From the NCBI GenBank assembly GCA_017303995.1, contig JAFLBE010000005.1, forward strand, positions 1 through 64,000: DNA of 64,000 nucleotides, read 5' to 3'. This document shows positions 1 to 9,900 of this stretch, one piece after another; position 1 is the first letter of the stretch, and the number at the start of each line of letters is the position of its first letter. This stretch comes from Bacteroidota bacterium. GTDB lineage: Bacteria; Bacteroidota; JABWAT01. Both the position numbers and the translations under genes were made by a program. Below the pieces are notes generated by a model, which saw only the letters and a list, made by a program, of their open reading frames with translations, ran no database searches and was not told where the DNA came from.

Positions 1-1
1 C

Positions 2-1186
2 TTATTCAATAATCTTGTTAACGACACCAGCCCCAACAGTACGACCACCTTCACGGATGGCGAACCGGAGACCTGCTTCCATGGCTACCGGGGTAATCAG
101 TTCAGCATTTACGCTGATCTTATCACCAGGCATGACCATTTCTACTCCTTCTGGCAATTCTACAACTCCGGTCACGTCTGTGGTACGGAAATAGAACTGA
201 GGACGATAACCCTTGAAGAACGGCGTATGACGGCCGCCTTCTTCCTTGCTGAGTACATATATTTCTGCGCTGAACTTCTTGTGAGGGGTGGCTGTTCCCG
301 GTTTACAGATAACCATACCACGCTCAATCTCTTCTTTATCTACACCGCGGAGCAGAAGACCCACGTTATCACCCGCACGACCTTCGTCGAGCAGCTTCCG
401 GAACATTTCTACACCGGTTACTGTGGATTTCTTGTGAAGTCCGAATCCTACGATTTCTACTTCTTCACCTACTTTTACAATTCCGCGTTCGATACGGCCA
501 GTTCCTACTGTTCCACGACCCGTGATAGAAAATACATCTTCTACCGGCATCAGGAATGGCTTATCAATTGCACGCTCTGGTACAGGTATATAGCTATCTA
601 CTGCATCCATAAGCTCAATGATTGTTTTCTGCCATTCAGGATCGCCATTCAGTGCAAGAAGTGCTGATCCACGGATTACAGGAATGTCATCGCCAGGAAA
701 TTCATACATGGTAAGCAGTTCGCGTACTTCCATCTCAACGAGATCAAGAAGTTCTGCATCATCAACTGCATCTACTTTATTCATAAATACAACGATCTTA
801 GGTACACCAACCTGACGGGCAAGCAGAATGTGCTCACGGGTCTGAGGCATCGGTCCGTCAGTAGCAGCTACTACTAGAATTGCTCCGTCCATCTGAGCAG
901 CACCGGTGATCATGTTCTTCACATAATCCGCGTGGCCCGGACAGTCTACGTGGGCATAGTGACGGTTCTTGGTTGAGTACTCTACGTGGGCTGTTGCAAT
1001 GGTAATACCACGCTCACGCTCTTCAGGAGCATTATCAATGGAGTCAAAACTCCGGGTTTCTGCAAGACCGTCTTTTGCAAGAACTGTGGTAATTGCAGCT
1101 GTTAACGTTGTCTTGCCGTGATCGACGTGACCGATGGTGCCAATATTGACGTGCGGTTTACTTCGGTCGAATTTTTCTTTTGCCAT
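2..1186 (-). CDS. tuf: Elongation factor Tu
   Basis: GTP-dependent carrier that brings aminoacyl-tRNA to the ribosomal A site. The 394-residue protein is complete; its stop codon lies at the very left edge. The GTPase motifs are all visible: G1 GHVDHGKT near residue 19, the switch I region with RGITI, G3 DCPGHADY near 81, G4 NKVD near 136, and a G5-type SAL. Domains 2 and 3 follow, ending in GRTVGAGVV. It lies just downstream of four tRNA genes on the same strand, in the order Thr(UGU)-Tyr(GUA)-Gly(UCC)-Thr(GGU)-tuf, which is the order known from the E. coli tufB operon. In many bacteria tRNA-Trp, secE and nusG come next; that would fall outside the window. Confidence 0.98.
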   Translation of the reverse strand: MAKEKFDRSKPHVNIGTIGHVDHGKTTLTAAITTVLAKDGLAETRSFDSIDNAPEERERGITIATAHVEYSTKNRHYAHVDCPGHADYVKNMITGAAQMDGAILVVAATDGPMPQTREHILLARQVGVPKIVVFMNKVDAVDDAELLDLVEMEVRELLTMYEFPGDDIPVIRGSALLALNGDPEWQKTIIELMDAVDSYIPVPERAIDKPFLMPVEDVFSITGRGTVGTGRIERGIVKVGEEVEIVGFGLHKKSTVTGVEMFRKLLDEGRAGDNVGLLLRGVDKEEIERGMVICKPGTATPHKKFSAEIYVLSKEEGGRHTPFFKGYRPQFYFRTTDVTGVVELPEGVEMVMPGDKISVNAELITPVAMEAGLRFAIREGGRTVGAGVVNKIIE

Positions 1187-1241
1187 GAGATGGTCTCCTT
1201 TTGCTATAAAGAAGGTAAGAGTGCTGGTTGATTTTTGAAAG

Positions 1242-1314
<73 letters not shown>

Positions 1315-1397
1315 GATATGCGAATTAAATTGTCCGGATGCGATTTCGGTAAGATAAACCGACTAAAAACAGAACATTTCAAATAAAAAATTCTGAG

Positions 1398-1469
1398 AGC
1401 GGGAGACGGGATTCGAACCCGCGACCAACAGCTTGGAAGGCTGTGACTCTACCACTGAGTTACTCCCGC
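1398..1469 (-). tRNA. tRNA-Gly (anticodon UCC)
   Basis: A 72-nt cloverleaf on the complement with acceptor GCGGGAG/CTCCCGC, anticodon stem ACAGC/GCTGT around loop CTTCCAA, and T-arm GCGGGTTCGAATCCCGT. Anticodon TCC reads GGA/GGG. CCA is not encoded. It is the third tRNA of the cluster. Confidence 0.96.
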
Positions 1470-1479
1470 ATAAAAAGCG

Positions 1480-1562
1480 TGCGCAGGGAAGGGTTCGAAC
1501 CTCCGTACACTTGCGTGGGCAGATTTACAGTCTGCTGCCATTAACCACTCGGCCACCTGCGC
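1480..1562 (-). tRNA. tRNA-Tyr (anticodon GUA)
   Basis: A class II tRNA of about 83 nt with a long variable arm. The acceptor is GCGCAGG/CCTGCGC and the anticodon stem GCAGA/TCTGC encloses CTGTAAA, giving anticodon GTA. The long variable arm is as expected for bacterial tRNA-Tyr. CCA is not encoded. It lies only about 10 nt upstream of tRNA-Gly. Confidence 0.96.
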
Positions 1563-1578
1563 CTTTTATGTCATTCAG

Positions 1579-1651
1579 AGCTGGCAATGGGACTCGAACC
1601 CGCAACCTACTGATTACAAATCAGTTGCTCTACCAATTGAGCTATGCCAGC
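1579..1651 (-). tRNA. tRNA-Thr (anticodon UGU)
   Basis: A 73-nt cloverleaf with acceptor GCTGGCA/TGCCAGC and anticodon stem ACTGA/TCAGT around TTTGTAA, so the anticodon is TGT (ACA codons). It is the first tRNA of the four-tRNA/tuf unit and starts 34 bp downstream of a good promoter match. Confidence 0.96.
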
Positions 1652-1685
1652 ATAAATCCCGTCGCCGCTTTAAATAAACGGACTG

Positions 1686-1716
1686 CAAATTTAGGGATGA
1701 AAATCTGTTAAATCAA
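1686..1716 (-). promoter_or_regulatory. Promoter of the tRNA-tuf operon (TTG-N20-TAAATTTG)
   Basis: On the minus strand TTG (1714-1716) is followed after exactly 20 nt by TAAATTTG (1686-1693). This matches the Bacteroidota primary-sigma consensus TTG-N~20-TAnnTTTG. The first tRNA begins 34 bp downstream, as expected for a stable-RNA operon with a short leader. Confidence 0.75.
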
Positions 1717-1721
1717 GTGGC

Positions 1722-2348
1722 TTATATATTTTTTTGCAGATTTTTCTTTTTCAGATACCAGCGAATCAGCAAAATGATAGCCAGAAGGGCCAGGAGCGAG
1801 GTTACGATGATTGAATAAGATTGAAGATATCCCAAAAGATCGCGCCAGCTGTTTCCTAAAACTTTACCCAGAAACAATAAAAGTGCATTCCAGGCTAAAG
1901 CTGAAAAAAGTGCGGCTGCTGAAGTTTTCCAAAAATACAGATTTCCGATACCGGCAAATAATGAGATTACCGCACGGGTCCCGGCAAGAAACCGGTTAAA
2001 AATGATCAGCCAATATCCAAAACGAAGAAATTGCTTGTTTACATCCCGGATTCTCTCCTTGGGTAAAAACATCAGCTTCTTATCCGACATGATCGAATCA
2101 CCCAGCCACCGGCCAATTCCGTACAAGTGGATGAAACCCAGAAAAGAACCAACGGTTGAAAAAAACAAAGCTTCAGGGAAAGAAATCACACCTGTACTGA
2201 TGAGGTAACCAGCAAAAATGACCAACAGATCGCCAGGTATGGGCGGAAATACATTTTCAAGGTAGGCAACTATCAGAATTGTAAGATAGATGTAGGTGTC
2301 TTTTAATTCAGACAACTGACCAATCAGATCATAGAAAAATTCAGTCAT
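1722..2348 (-). CDS. DedA-family membrane protein
   Basis: Integral inner-membrane protein of the DedA/VTT family, which includes undecaprenyl-phosphate and phospholipid translocases. The 208 residues hold about five hydrophobic segments. Family hallmarks are visible: the N-terminal FPPIPGDLLVIFAGYL stretch and the FNRFLAGTRAVISLFAGI stretch (R...G.R) near residues 117-134. The C-terminus is a positively charged tail (KKKNLQK). The start ATG overlaps the ispF stop codon (ATGA type), so it is the last gene of the queA-ispD-ispF-dedA run. The exact substrate cannot be read from the sequence. Confidence 0.9.
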   Translation of the reverse strand: MTEFFYDLIGQLSELKDTYIYLTILIVAYLENVFPPIPGDLLVIFAGYLISTGVISFPEALFFSTVGSFLGFIHLYGIGRWLGDSIMSDKKLMFLPKERIRDVNKQFLRFGYWLIIFNRFLAGTRAVISLFAGIGNLYFWKTSAAALFSALAWNALLLFLGKVLGNSWRDLLGYLQSYSIIVTSLLALLAIILLIRWYLKKKNLQKNI

Positions 2349-2836
2349 AAATCAATAGCAATCAAACAGGTTGAATAAGCTTCAATACCCTCTTCGGCAC
2401 CAACAAAGCCAAGTTTTTCGCTGGTTTTGCCTTTTATTCCGATCCGGTCTACGGCTACATCAAGTGCAGAAGCAATATGAAGTTTCATTTGAGGAACATA
2501 CGGAAGTAATTTTGGGCGATCACAGATCACAACAGCGTCAATGTTAATTATTTGAACTTTTTTCTCTTTCAGCATTCTGCCAACATGTGATAAAAGTAAA
2601 AGAGAGGATATATCTTTCCACTTTGGGTCTTTGTCGGAGAACAACTTACCAATGTCACCCATGTTCGAGGCGCCCAATAATGAATCAATAATGGCGTGCA
2701 ACAGAACGTCTGCATCAGAATGACCCAGAAGTCCCAAGTGAAAATCGATACGAACGCCACCAATAATCAGATTCCGGTCTGGAACCAACCGATGGACATC
2801 GTAACCAATACCAGTTCTAAGCGAAAACAGATCCAT
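2345..2836 (-). CDS. ispF: 2-C-methyl-D-erythritol 2,4-cyclodiphosphate synthase
   Basis: Fifth enzyme of the non-mevalonate (MEP) isoprenoid pathway; forms the cyclic diphosphate. The 163-residue length is normal. GIGYDVHRL near residue 9 supplies the metal-binding Asp and His, GHSDADVLLHAIIDSLLGA near 38 the third metal ligand and family signature, and GIKGKTSEKLGFVGAEEG near 133 the C-terminal signature. The start lies inside the end of ispD (20-bp overlap) and the stop overlaps the dedA start. The start is fixed because there is no other methionine before the essential GYDVHR motif. Confidence 0.97.
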   Translation of the reverse strand: MDLFSLRTGIGYDVHRLVPDRNLIIGGVRIDFHLGLLGHSDADVLLHAIIDSLLGASNMGDIGKLFSDKDPKWKDISSLLLLSHVGRMLKEKKVQIINIDAVVICDRPKLLPYVPQMKLHIASALDVAVDRIGIKGKTSEKLGFVGAEEGIEAYSTCLIAIDL

Positions 2837-3518
2837 AATTCTCCATGATCACTTTTGCAAGGGCAAGATCATCGGGAGTTGTAATTTTAAAATTGAGAGA
2901 ACTACCCTCAATTATTCTGACAGGAATCCCGAGTTGTTCAGCAAAATACACATCATCCGTCCCAATTCCATCTGATTGCCGGATTTTCACAAGTACTTTT
3001 TTAACGGCTTCAAAACTAAAACCCTGAGGAGTCTGGGCAAGGAAAACCTCACTTCGATCCAAAGTCAGTGCAACACGCAAGTCGTATGTTATTTTTTTTA
3101 CGGTATCCCTGGCTTTAATTCCAACCACAACCGCGGATTCTACCCCAAGTACGGCAGCACATTCTCTGATTATTTCAGGTCGGATGAAAGGTCTGGCAGC
3201 ATCATGAATCAGAATATTTCCGTCAAAATCAAGTGCCTTTTCAATTCCGTTGGCAACAGAATCCTGTCGTTCAGAACCAGAAGGAACAAGAGAATAGGAT
3301 AAACCGGGAAAGGAATTATGCAGCAATCCAGAAACGTAGGTGTGAAAATCGGGGTGAACCACTAGAACAAACTGGTCAACAACTTCAGATTCAACGAACA
3401 TCCGCACAGTCTGTTCGAGCACCGTGCGGGGTCCGATTGAAAGATATTGTTTGGGAGTTTCAGATCCCAGGCGTTTTCCTGTTCCGCCAGCGACGATAAC
3501 AGCAGTTAAACCAGCCAA
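2817..3518 (-). CDS. ispD: 2-C-methyl-D-erythritol 4-phosphate cytidylyltransferase
   Basis: Third MEP-pathway enzyme, transferring CMP from CTP to methylerythritol phosphate. The 233 residues begin with the nucleotide-binding loop VIVAGGTGKRLGSETPKQYL (residues 8-27). IHDAARPFI near residue 103 is the second signature and the protein ends with a TTPDDLALAK motif typical of IspD. It starts 12 bp after the queA stop and overlaps ispF by 20 bp. ispD and ispF are separate proteins here, not the IspDF fusion seen in some proteobacteria. Confidence 0.97.
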   Translation of the reverse strand: MAGLTAVIVAGGTGKRLGSETPKQYLSIGPRTVLEQTVRMFVESEVVDQFVLVVHPDFHTYVSGLLHNSFPGLSYSLVPSGSERQDSVANGIEKALDFDGNILIHDAARPFIRPEIIRECAAVLGVESAVVVGIKARDTVKKITYDLRVALTLDRSEVFLAQTPQGFSFEAVKKVLVKIRQSDGIGTDDVYFAEQLGIPVRIIEGSSLNFKITTPDDLALAKVIMENYGSVFA

Positions 3519-3530
3519 GATCAGACCCGG

Positions 3531-4568
3531 TCAAAGAATAAGCATACAATCGCCATAGCTCAGAAACCGGTAATTATCCTTAATCGCTTTTTTATAAGCT
3601 TTTGTGGTAAATTCAGGTTCAGCAAAGGCGGCTGCCAGCATAACCAGTGTACTTTCGGGCATGTGGAAATTAGTGATCAGATGATCTACTATTTTAAATT
3701 CGTAAGGAGGGAAGATGAATTTATCGGTCCAGCCTTCACTAGGCTTCAGTTTTTTGTCGGCCGTTACGCTGGATTCAAGACAACGGACGGCAGTTGTACC
3801 GCAGGCAACAATTTTTTTGCCTGCTTCAACAGCTTTATTGACCGCAATCGCAGTTTCTTCAGGAATCCTGTAATATTCAGAATCCATACGATGTTTGGTC
3901 AGATCTTCAACTTCAACCGGGCGGAAGGTACCGAGGCCGATATGAAGAGTCAGATAAACAATATGGACACCCTTTGCTTTGAGTGTTTCAAGAATTTCGG
4001 GGGTAAAGTGAAGTCCGGCAGTCGGGGCAGCAACAGCACCGATATTTTTTGCAAATACAGTTTGGTAATCTTCTTTATCGGCAGCAACAGCTTCACGTTT
4101 AATATAAGGGGGAAGCGGAGTATGACCGATTCGCATAATGATATCAAAAATATCATCGCCTTCGTGAAGAAACCGGATGGTACGTCCACGTGAGGTTGTA
4201 TTGTCAATAACTTCTGCAACCAGATTTTCGGGAAAATAGATTTTATTGCCGATACGCACTTTTCTGGCCGGATCAACAACAACATCCCAGAGTTTATTTT
4301 TGTGATCGAGTTCTCTCAGGAGAAAAACTTCAATCTGAGCATCCGTTTTTTCCTTGTAGCCAAACAAACGGGCAGGAAAAACTTTGGTATCATTCAAAAC
4401 AAGAACATCACCTGACTTAAAATAGCCGACAACATCTTTAAAAATTTTATTTTCAATGGTGTGCTTGTCTCTGTTCAGCACCATCATTTTAGCTTCGTCT
4501 CTTTTTTCAAGCGGGAATTCTGCGATTTGTTCTTTTGGCAGATTAAATTTAAAATCAGATAATTTCAT
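3531..4568 (-). CDS. queA: S-adenosylmethionine:tRNA ribosyltransferase-isomerase
   Basis: Makes epoxyqueuosine in tRNA by transferring the ribosyl part of SAM to preQ1-modified tRNA. The 345 residues match the family length. The N-terminus [17 protein letters not shown], the central [27 protein letters not shown], and [11 protein letters not shown] are all diagnostic QueA stretches. It is the first gene of a four-gene minus-strand run with ispD, ispF and dedA. A moderate promoter match lies about 105 bp upstream. Confidence 0.97.
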   Translation of the reverse strand: MKLSDFKFNLPKEQIAEFPLEKRDEAKMMVLNRDKHTIENKIFKDVVGYFKSGDVLVLNDTKVFPARLFGYKEKTDAQIEVFLLRELDHKNKLWDVVVDPARKVRIGNKIYFPENLVAEVIDNTTSRGRTIRFLHEGDDIFDIIMRIGHTPLPPYIKREAVAADKEDYQTVFAKNIGAVAAPTAGLHFTPEILETLKAKGVHIVYLTLHIGLGTFRPVEVEDLTKHRMDSEYYRIPEETAIAVNKAVEAGKKIVACGTTAVRCLESSVTADKKLKPSEGWTDKFIFPPYEFKIVDHLITNFHMPESTLVMLAAAFAEPEFTTKAYKKAIKDNYRFLSYGDCMLIL

Positions 4569-4672
4569 TTAAACCTCTTCAAGATGACTTCCGGAAAAAC
4601 CGAAAGAGACGATTGCGTATCTTTTCCAGGGATATTAAAATGACAGACGTCACATTCAAATCCCCGAATCGT

Positions 4673-4703
4673 TAAAAATACAAAATTTAATATGGATTCT
4701 CAA
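4673..4703 (-). promoter_or_regulatory. Possible promoter for queA (TTG-N20-TATTTTTA)
   Basis: On the minus strand TTG (4701-4703) and TATTTTTA (4673-4680) are 20 nt apart. The final G of TAnnTTTG is an A. It lies in the 166-bp gap between lpxK and queA and would leave a leader of about 100 nt. Confidence 0.45.
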
Positions 4704-4734
4704 CTTTTGGTATTGATTTTTTACGGGATTCTTT

Positions 4735-5799
4735 TTATTTGGGGGAAGTGGACTTTTTCAGGGAAGCAAGCAGCCAGCTTCTGAACTTTTCGGTTTCTGC
4801 CGGAACCAGCTCATAGGGCAAAACAGCAACCCGGTTGGATTCACGAAATGCTTTTCCGGCAGGTGTTGCATTCAAACGGCAACTGTCTTTTAACGTCGTA
4901 AGAAAAAAGTCGGCAGCAGATTCAGTCAACTCACGACTTAATCCGCTCAGATCGGAATCAGAATAAACGTGATGATCAGGGAAAGATTTACGGGAAACCA
5001 GAGCCAACCCAACTGACTCTGCATCACTGAAAAAAATGTCAGGAAGTCCGATCCCACAGAAGGCAACAGCCTTTTTTCCTGCAAAATCATACCTATTTTG
5101 AGTTCCCTGAAAAACAGGTTGTACTTTTTTCCGTTCAGCCAGAAAAGTATTCAGGGGTAAATAACCTGTTCCCAGTTTTTCGGCTTTTTCCTTGAGGATA
5201 GTACTTCCCTTTGTCCAGATCAGAGCATCTGCAGATTTTGCATGCTTCCAGGATTCACGGAAACGCCCTGAAGGCAACTGGAACCGGTTTGAAATCCAGG
5301 ATTGCAAATCCTGAACCAGAATATCAATATCACGGTGAAACTGACGGTGCTGGAATCCGTCATCCACCAAAATCACATCAACTTTAACCAACCTGAGCAG
5401 TTCAGTAGCAGCGTCAAAGCGGGATTCACTCACCACAATTGAAAGACCCGGAACCCAAAGTGCCAGTTCAACCGGTTCGTCACCACCTTCATCGGAAGAA
5501 ACGAGCAGCTTCCCTTCCCTACAAACCCAGACTGTACCTTTTGTTTGCCTGCCATAGCCACGGGAAACAATTCCAACCTGCTTGCCCTCATCAATTAACA
5601 GTTGTGCAATGAATGCAGTAATGGGCGTTTTACCCGTTCCGCCGGCAGTCAGGTTTCCGATTGAAATAACAGGAACCGATACCTTTTTTGGTTTGAGAAT
5701 CCCGGAATCAAACAGGAGATTTTTGGTGAAGGAAAGAAATCCGTACAGAAAAGTAAGCGGGAGGAATAGAATTTTCCAGACAAAGCCGAAGGGTGTCAT
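4735..5799 (-). CDS. lpxK: Tetraacyldisaccharide 4'-kinase
   Basis: Phosphorylates the 4' position of the lipid A precursor at the cytoplasmic face of the inner membrane. The 354-residue protein has an N-terminal hydrophobic anchor (about residues 8-25), the Walker A loop GNLTAGGTGKTP near residue 48, the SRGYGR motif near 79, and VDDGFQHR near 140. The start ATG overlaps the lpxB stop (ATGA), so the two are translationally coupled. Its presence indicates a lipopolysaccharide-bearing outer membrane. Confidence 0.96.
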   Translation of the reverse strand: MTPFGFVWKILFLPLTFLYGFLSFTKNLLFDSGILKPKKVSVPVISIGNLTAGGTGKTPITAFIAQLLIDEGKQVGIVSRGYGRQTKGTVWVCREGKLLVSSDEGGDEPVELALWVPGLSIVVSESRFDAATELLRLVKVDVILVDDGFQHRQFHRDIDILVQDLQSWISNRFQLPSGRFRESWKHAKSADALIWTKGSTILKEKAEKLGTGYLPLNTFLAERKKVQPVFQGTQNRYDFAGKKAVAFCGIGLPDIFFSDAESVGLALVSRKSFPDHHVYSDSDLSGLSRELTESAADFFLTTLKDSCRLNATPAGKAFRESNRVAVLPYELVPAETEKFRSWLLASLKKSTSPK

Positions 5800-6938
5800 G
5801 ATTTTGACGTTAGGAAAGAAATAACTGAATTAGCGGCAGATTTGCTGGCAGATTTTTCACTCAGCAACGACCGGAGTCTGGAGATTTTATCCATTGTTTG
5901 GGACCGGATGGCCGGATCCATAAAGCGAAGAATTGATTTTCTTACCGACAAAGGATTTGCTTCATGCTGAATAAGTTCAGGTACCACTTCCTCATCAGAA
6001 ATAATATTCACCAGAGAAATCCACTTCAGGTTAACCAAATAACGGCCAATAAAATAGGTTGGCCAGGAAGTTTTATAAACGACAGTCAACGGGGTACCGC
6101 ACAAAGCCGTTTCAAGAGTTGCCGTACCGGAAGCTACGACGGCTTGCTGGGCAAAAGACATGACGGAATGGGTTTCATCAAAAATGACGGGGATTCCGGC
6201 TTTTACCGCCAAATCATACAAACCGGAATCAACAAATCGCACACCAGCAACAACCGCCTGAATTTTGCCTTCACGGCGCAATAGATCTACAGCCTCAATC
6301 ATCAGCGGAAGCAGGGATTTGATTTCCTGAACCCGGCTGCCGGGAAGCAAAGAAACCAGCGGAACCGATTCATTTAAGTGGTGAGCCTGAAAAAACTCAG
6401 ATTTGGTAATCGGGAGGGCAATCTGCTCGGTAAGCGGGTGGCCAGTAAACTCGCAATCAACACCAGCGGCATCGTACAATTTTTTTTCGAAGGGAAGAAT
6501 GACAAGCATTTTGGTGATGAGTCGCTGAATATCTTTCAGCCGGCCTTTACCCCAGGCCCAGATCTGCGGAGAGATAAAGTAGAAAACCGGGATTCCCCGT
6601 TTTTGCGCTTCTTCGGCAAAACGGAGATTGAATCCGGGATAATCAACCAGCAAGACAAGATCAGGTTTTCGGGAATCAAGCGTGCCAATCAGTGTTTTCT
6701 TCATATCCAGAATAACCGGCAGATGTTTAACTACTTCAGCGAAACCCATGAAAGACGTTTGATTCACATGAAAAAGCAGTTCACAGCCTTCCTGCTGCAT
6801 GAGATCTCCGCCCATGCCATAAAACTGCCAATCCGGATGCAGTTTCCTGATTTCCCTGATCACAAAGGAAACATGCTTTTCACCGGAAGGTTCACCGGCA
6901 AGCACCATGATCGTTTTTGGGTCAGGATTGGCGGACAT
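5796..6938 (-). CDS. lpxB: Lipid-A-disaccharide synthase
   Basis: Glycosyltransferase (GT19) that joins UDP-diacylglucosamine and lipid X. The 380 residues begin with MVLAGEPSGEKHVSFVI, the LpxB N-terminal signature, followed by YGMGGDLMQQEG near 40, YFISPQIWAWGKGRLKDI near 120, and the SGTATLETALCGTP donor-site motif near 275. Its ATG overlaps the smc stop by one base and it is coupled to lpxK. The smc-lpxB-lpxK order implies one transcript. Confidence 0.97.
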   Translation of the reverse strand: MSANPDPKTIMVLAGEPSGEKHVSFVIREIRKLHPDWQFYGMGGDLMQQEGCELLFHVNQTSFMGFAEVVKHLPVILDMKKTLIGTLDSRKPDLVLLVDYPGFNLRFAEEAQKRGIPVFYFISPQIWAWGKGRLKDIQRLITKMLVILPFEKKLYDAAGVDCEFTGHPLTEQIALPITKSEFFQAHHLNESVPLVSLLPGSRVQEIKSLLPLMIEAVDLLRREGKIQAVVAGVRFVDSGLYDLAVKAGIPVIFDETHSVMSFAQQAVVASGTATLETALCGTPLTVVYKTSWPTYFIGRYLVNLKWISLVNIISDEEVVPELIQHEANPLSVRKSILRFMDPAIRSQTMDKISRLRSLLSEKSASKSAANSVISFLTSKS

Positions 6939-9900
6939 CAGACCGGCACTTCATTGTCAAATTTTACAGAAACGAGTTTGGACACCCCTTTTTCTTCCAT
7001 CGTTACACCATACATCATCTGGGCAACTTCCATTGTCCGTTTGTTATGTGTGATAATGATAAATTGGGTATCTGCACTGAACCGCTTGATGATTTTTGAA
7101 AACCTGTCAATGTTTGCATCATCGAGTGGCGCATCAACTTCATCAAGAATACAGAAAGGAGATGGTTTTACCAGATAAATGGCGAAAAGGAGCGCAATTG
7201 CAGTAAGCGTTTTTTCACCGCCGGAAAGCAGAGTAATCGATTGAGGCCGTTTGCCACGGGGCTTGGCGATAATTTCAATTTTTGCTTCCAGCGCATCGGG
7301 TGTATCTTCCAGAATCAGATCAGCTTCATCACCCGGTTCAAACAAAGTTGAAAAAGTAGAGGAAAAGTTTTCACGGATTTGAGTAAAAACCGTTTGAAAC
7401 TGGAGTTGGGCGGTCTGGTTGATTTCTTCAATAATTTGCTGGAGATCAGCTTCAGCTTTTGTGAGATCATCACGCTGAGTGATCATAAACTCGTACCGCT
7501 CTTTCTGTTCGGTATATTCCTGAAGTGCACCGGTGTTAACCTGTCCCAGATTTTTAATCCGTTCACGGTACCGCCGGGCTTCTTCACCCAGACGTGCAAG
7601 ATCAAATTCACCTTCATCAGGGAAGGATTTTAATTCCATTTCAATGGCATATTCTTCACGGATACGAATCTGAAGGGTCTCGATCCGGATGGATAAGTCC
7701 TGAAGTTTTTTATCCATTTCATGGCCAAGCTCGACCGATTCGTCTTTTTTCTTCCGGATGTCACGCAGCACAGTTTCCGTCCGGTTGATGTCTCCCCTTT
7801 TCTGGGAAACGTGAATTTCGGCCTGTTCAATGGAACCAAGCATTTCTTTTCGCTGGCCCAGCAATTCGATAAGGCGGGATTCAGCCTGGTGAACTTCTTC
7901 TTCAATCTGAAGAATGGATTTCCGGCTGGATTCAATTTCCTGATCTCTTCTGATTATCAGAGAATTCAATTCGGCATCCTGCTGAAGCAACCGGTTGCGT
8001 TCATTGGCAGCATTCTGAAGCTGACCCTGAAAATCAACCATTTTTGCCCGGGCTTCCTGGGCAGAACGGGAATGCTGGAGCCATTCAGATTCAAGAGCAG
8101 TAAGGCTTTCAACCAATTCTTGATGAGTTTTCTGAAGCTTTTTAATTTCGTAAGAAAATTCGTCAATTTCGGGAAGCAGTTCTTCTAGATGTTCATTGAG
8201 GGACTTTACTTCTTCACTCAAGCGGGCAATTTCAGTTTCTTCAGATTCAATCCGTTTGTTGCCGGCCTGAATAGAGGCGTCAATCTGGGCAGATTTTCTC
8301 TCAAGATCGAGCGTTTCACGGCGCAGGCGGATGAGATTTTCTTCCGGATTGAGTTTTTTCAGTGCTTCAAACTGCTGACGGGCTGATTGGGATTCTTCCT
8401 CTTTCGTTGATTTTTTGGCGAGTAAACTTTCAATTTCATTATCGAGTTCAGCAATTTTTTCAGCAACACCAATCCGGCTTTGCTTTTCATTGGCCGATTC
8501 CCCGCCACGAACGGTAATCCGGTCAGAAAAAACAACACCTTCTTTCGTCAGAAAGGTAAAGTCGGGATAGGATTCACTGAGTCTTGAAGCATCAGCAACT
8601 GAATCGGTTCCGTAAACACCCCAGAAAACGAGGTTCGCCAATCCTTTATATTCCGCATTTGTTTTAATGAGATCAGAAAGCAAAACAGCACCGGGAACAG
8701 AAGGTAAAGCCGACTCTTTTTCACTTTTCACCCGGTTCAGCAGAAAGAATCCGGCCAGGCCTTTTTTATCTTTTTTAAGCAGGTTCAGATGAGAAACGGC
8801 GTCTTCTTCATTTGAAGCAATCAGCATGCCCGACCGTTCACCCAGCCATTTGGTCACCACCGGAAGCCAGGATTCATCCGTCAATTTAATGACATCAGAG
8901 AATGTAGATTTTGATTTCAGTGCGCCTGATTTAAGCAGAAAACGGGCACCTTCAGGAATGCCTTCATAGCTTTCAAATATCGATTTCTGAAAGGATTGAC
9001 GGTGCTTTCTGGCCTGAATTTCAACATCAAGTGCAGAAGATTCGCTTCTTAAATCATCAGAAAGCGTACGGAATTGCTGTAGTTTTTCAGTGTGTTCTTT
9101 GACCAGAATTTCAGCATCTGCCAACGCCTGCTGACTTTTCTTCAACTGATACCGGAATTCATCAAGTTCTGCCGTTTGTTCATCGAGTGATTCAGCCTGT
9201 GTTTCAAGACCTTTTCTGATGGATTCAATCCGGTTTTGAGTGGAATCTTTCCGGGCTCTGGCTTTTTCCTGATCAGTCTGGCGAAGCGTCAGTTCACGGT
9301 TCAAAGCCTGAAGTCTGGAATTAAAATCACCGGCTTCCTTCCGTTTATCAGCAAGAAGGGTTTCAAACGATTTATTGGTTTCCTGAACCAATGTGTAGGC
9401 AGTTTCGGCAGAATCGGATAAACTTTTCCAGTTGGCAATTTTATCTTCAAACTGTTTTATTTCACCCGAAAGCAATTTCAGCCGTTCGCCGGTTTCAATT
9501 TTTTCCTGTTCGAAGCGCTGAATATTCGCTTCAAGACCAATTTTCTTTGTCCGGTTTACCGAAATACCCGACTCAGTTTTATTAATTTCCTCATCGGCCT
9601 GATTCATTTCTTTCTGTTTGATGGAAAGTGCCTGAGCCATTTCGAGTTCATCGGCTTTCATTCTCTGAACGGCAGCATCCTGAGTATCAATTTCAGTAAT
9701 GAGGGAAATAATTTCGGTGGAAATCTGGTCGAGCTGCTGTTTAAGCGGAACCAGCCGGCTGTTCATCTGGGCATATTCACGTTCAGCATATTCCAGATCC
9801 ATTTTCTGGAGTTCAGCACGGTACACTTCGTACAATTCAGCCTTTTTCGCCTGACGTTCGAGTGAACCCACCGTTTTGCCGACTTCGAGAATAATATCGT

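Noticed and set aside
1433-1711. Open frame of 92 codons on the plus strand
   Set aside because: It runs antisense through three tRNA genes and ends in the promoter region; it is an artefact.
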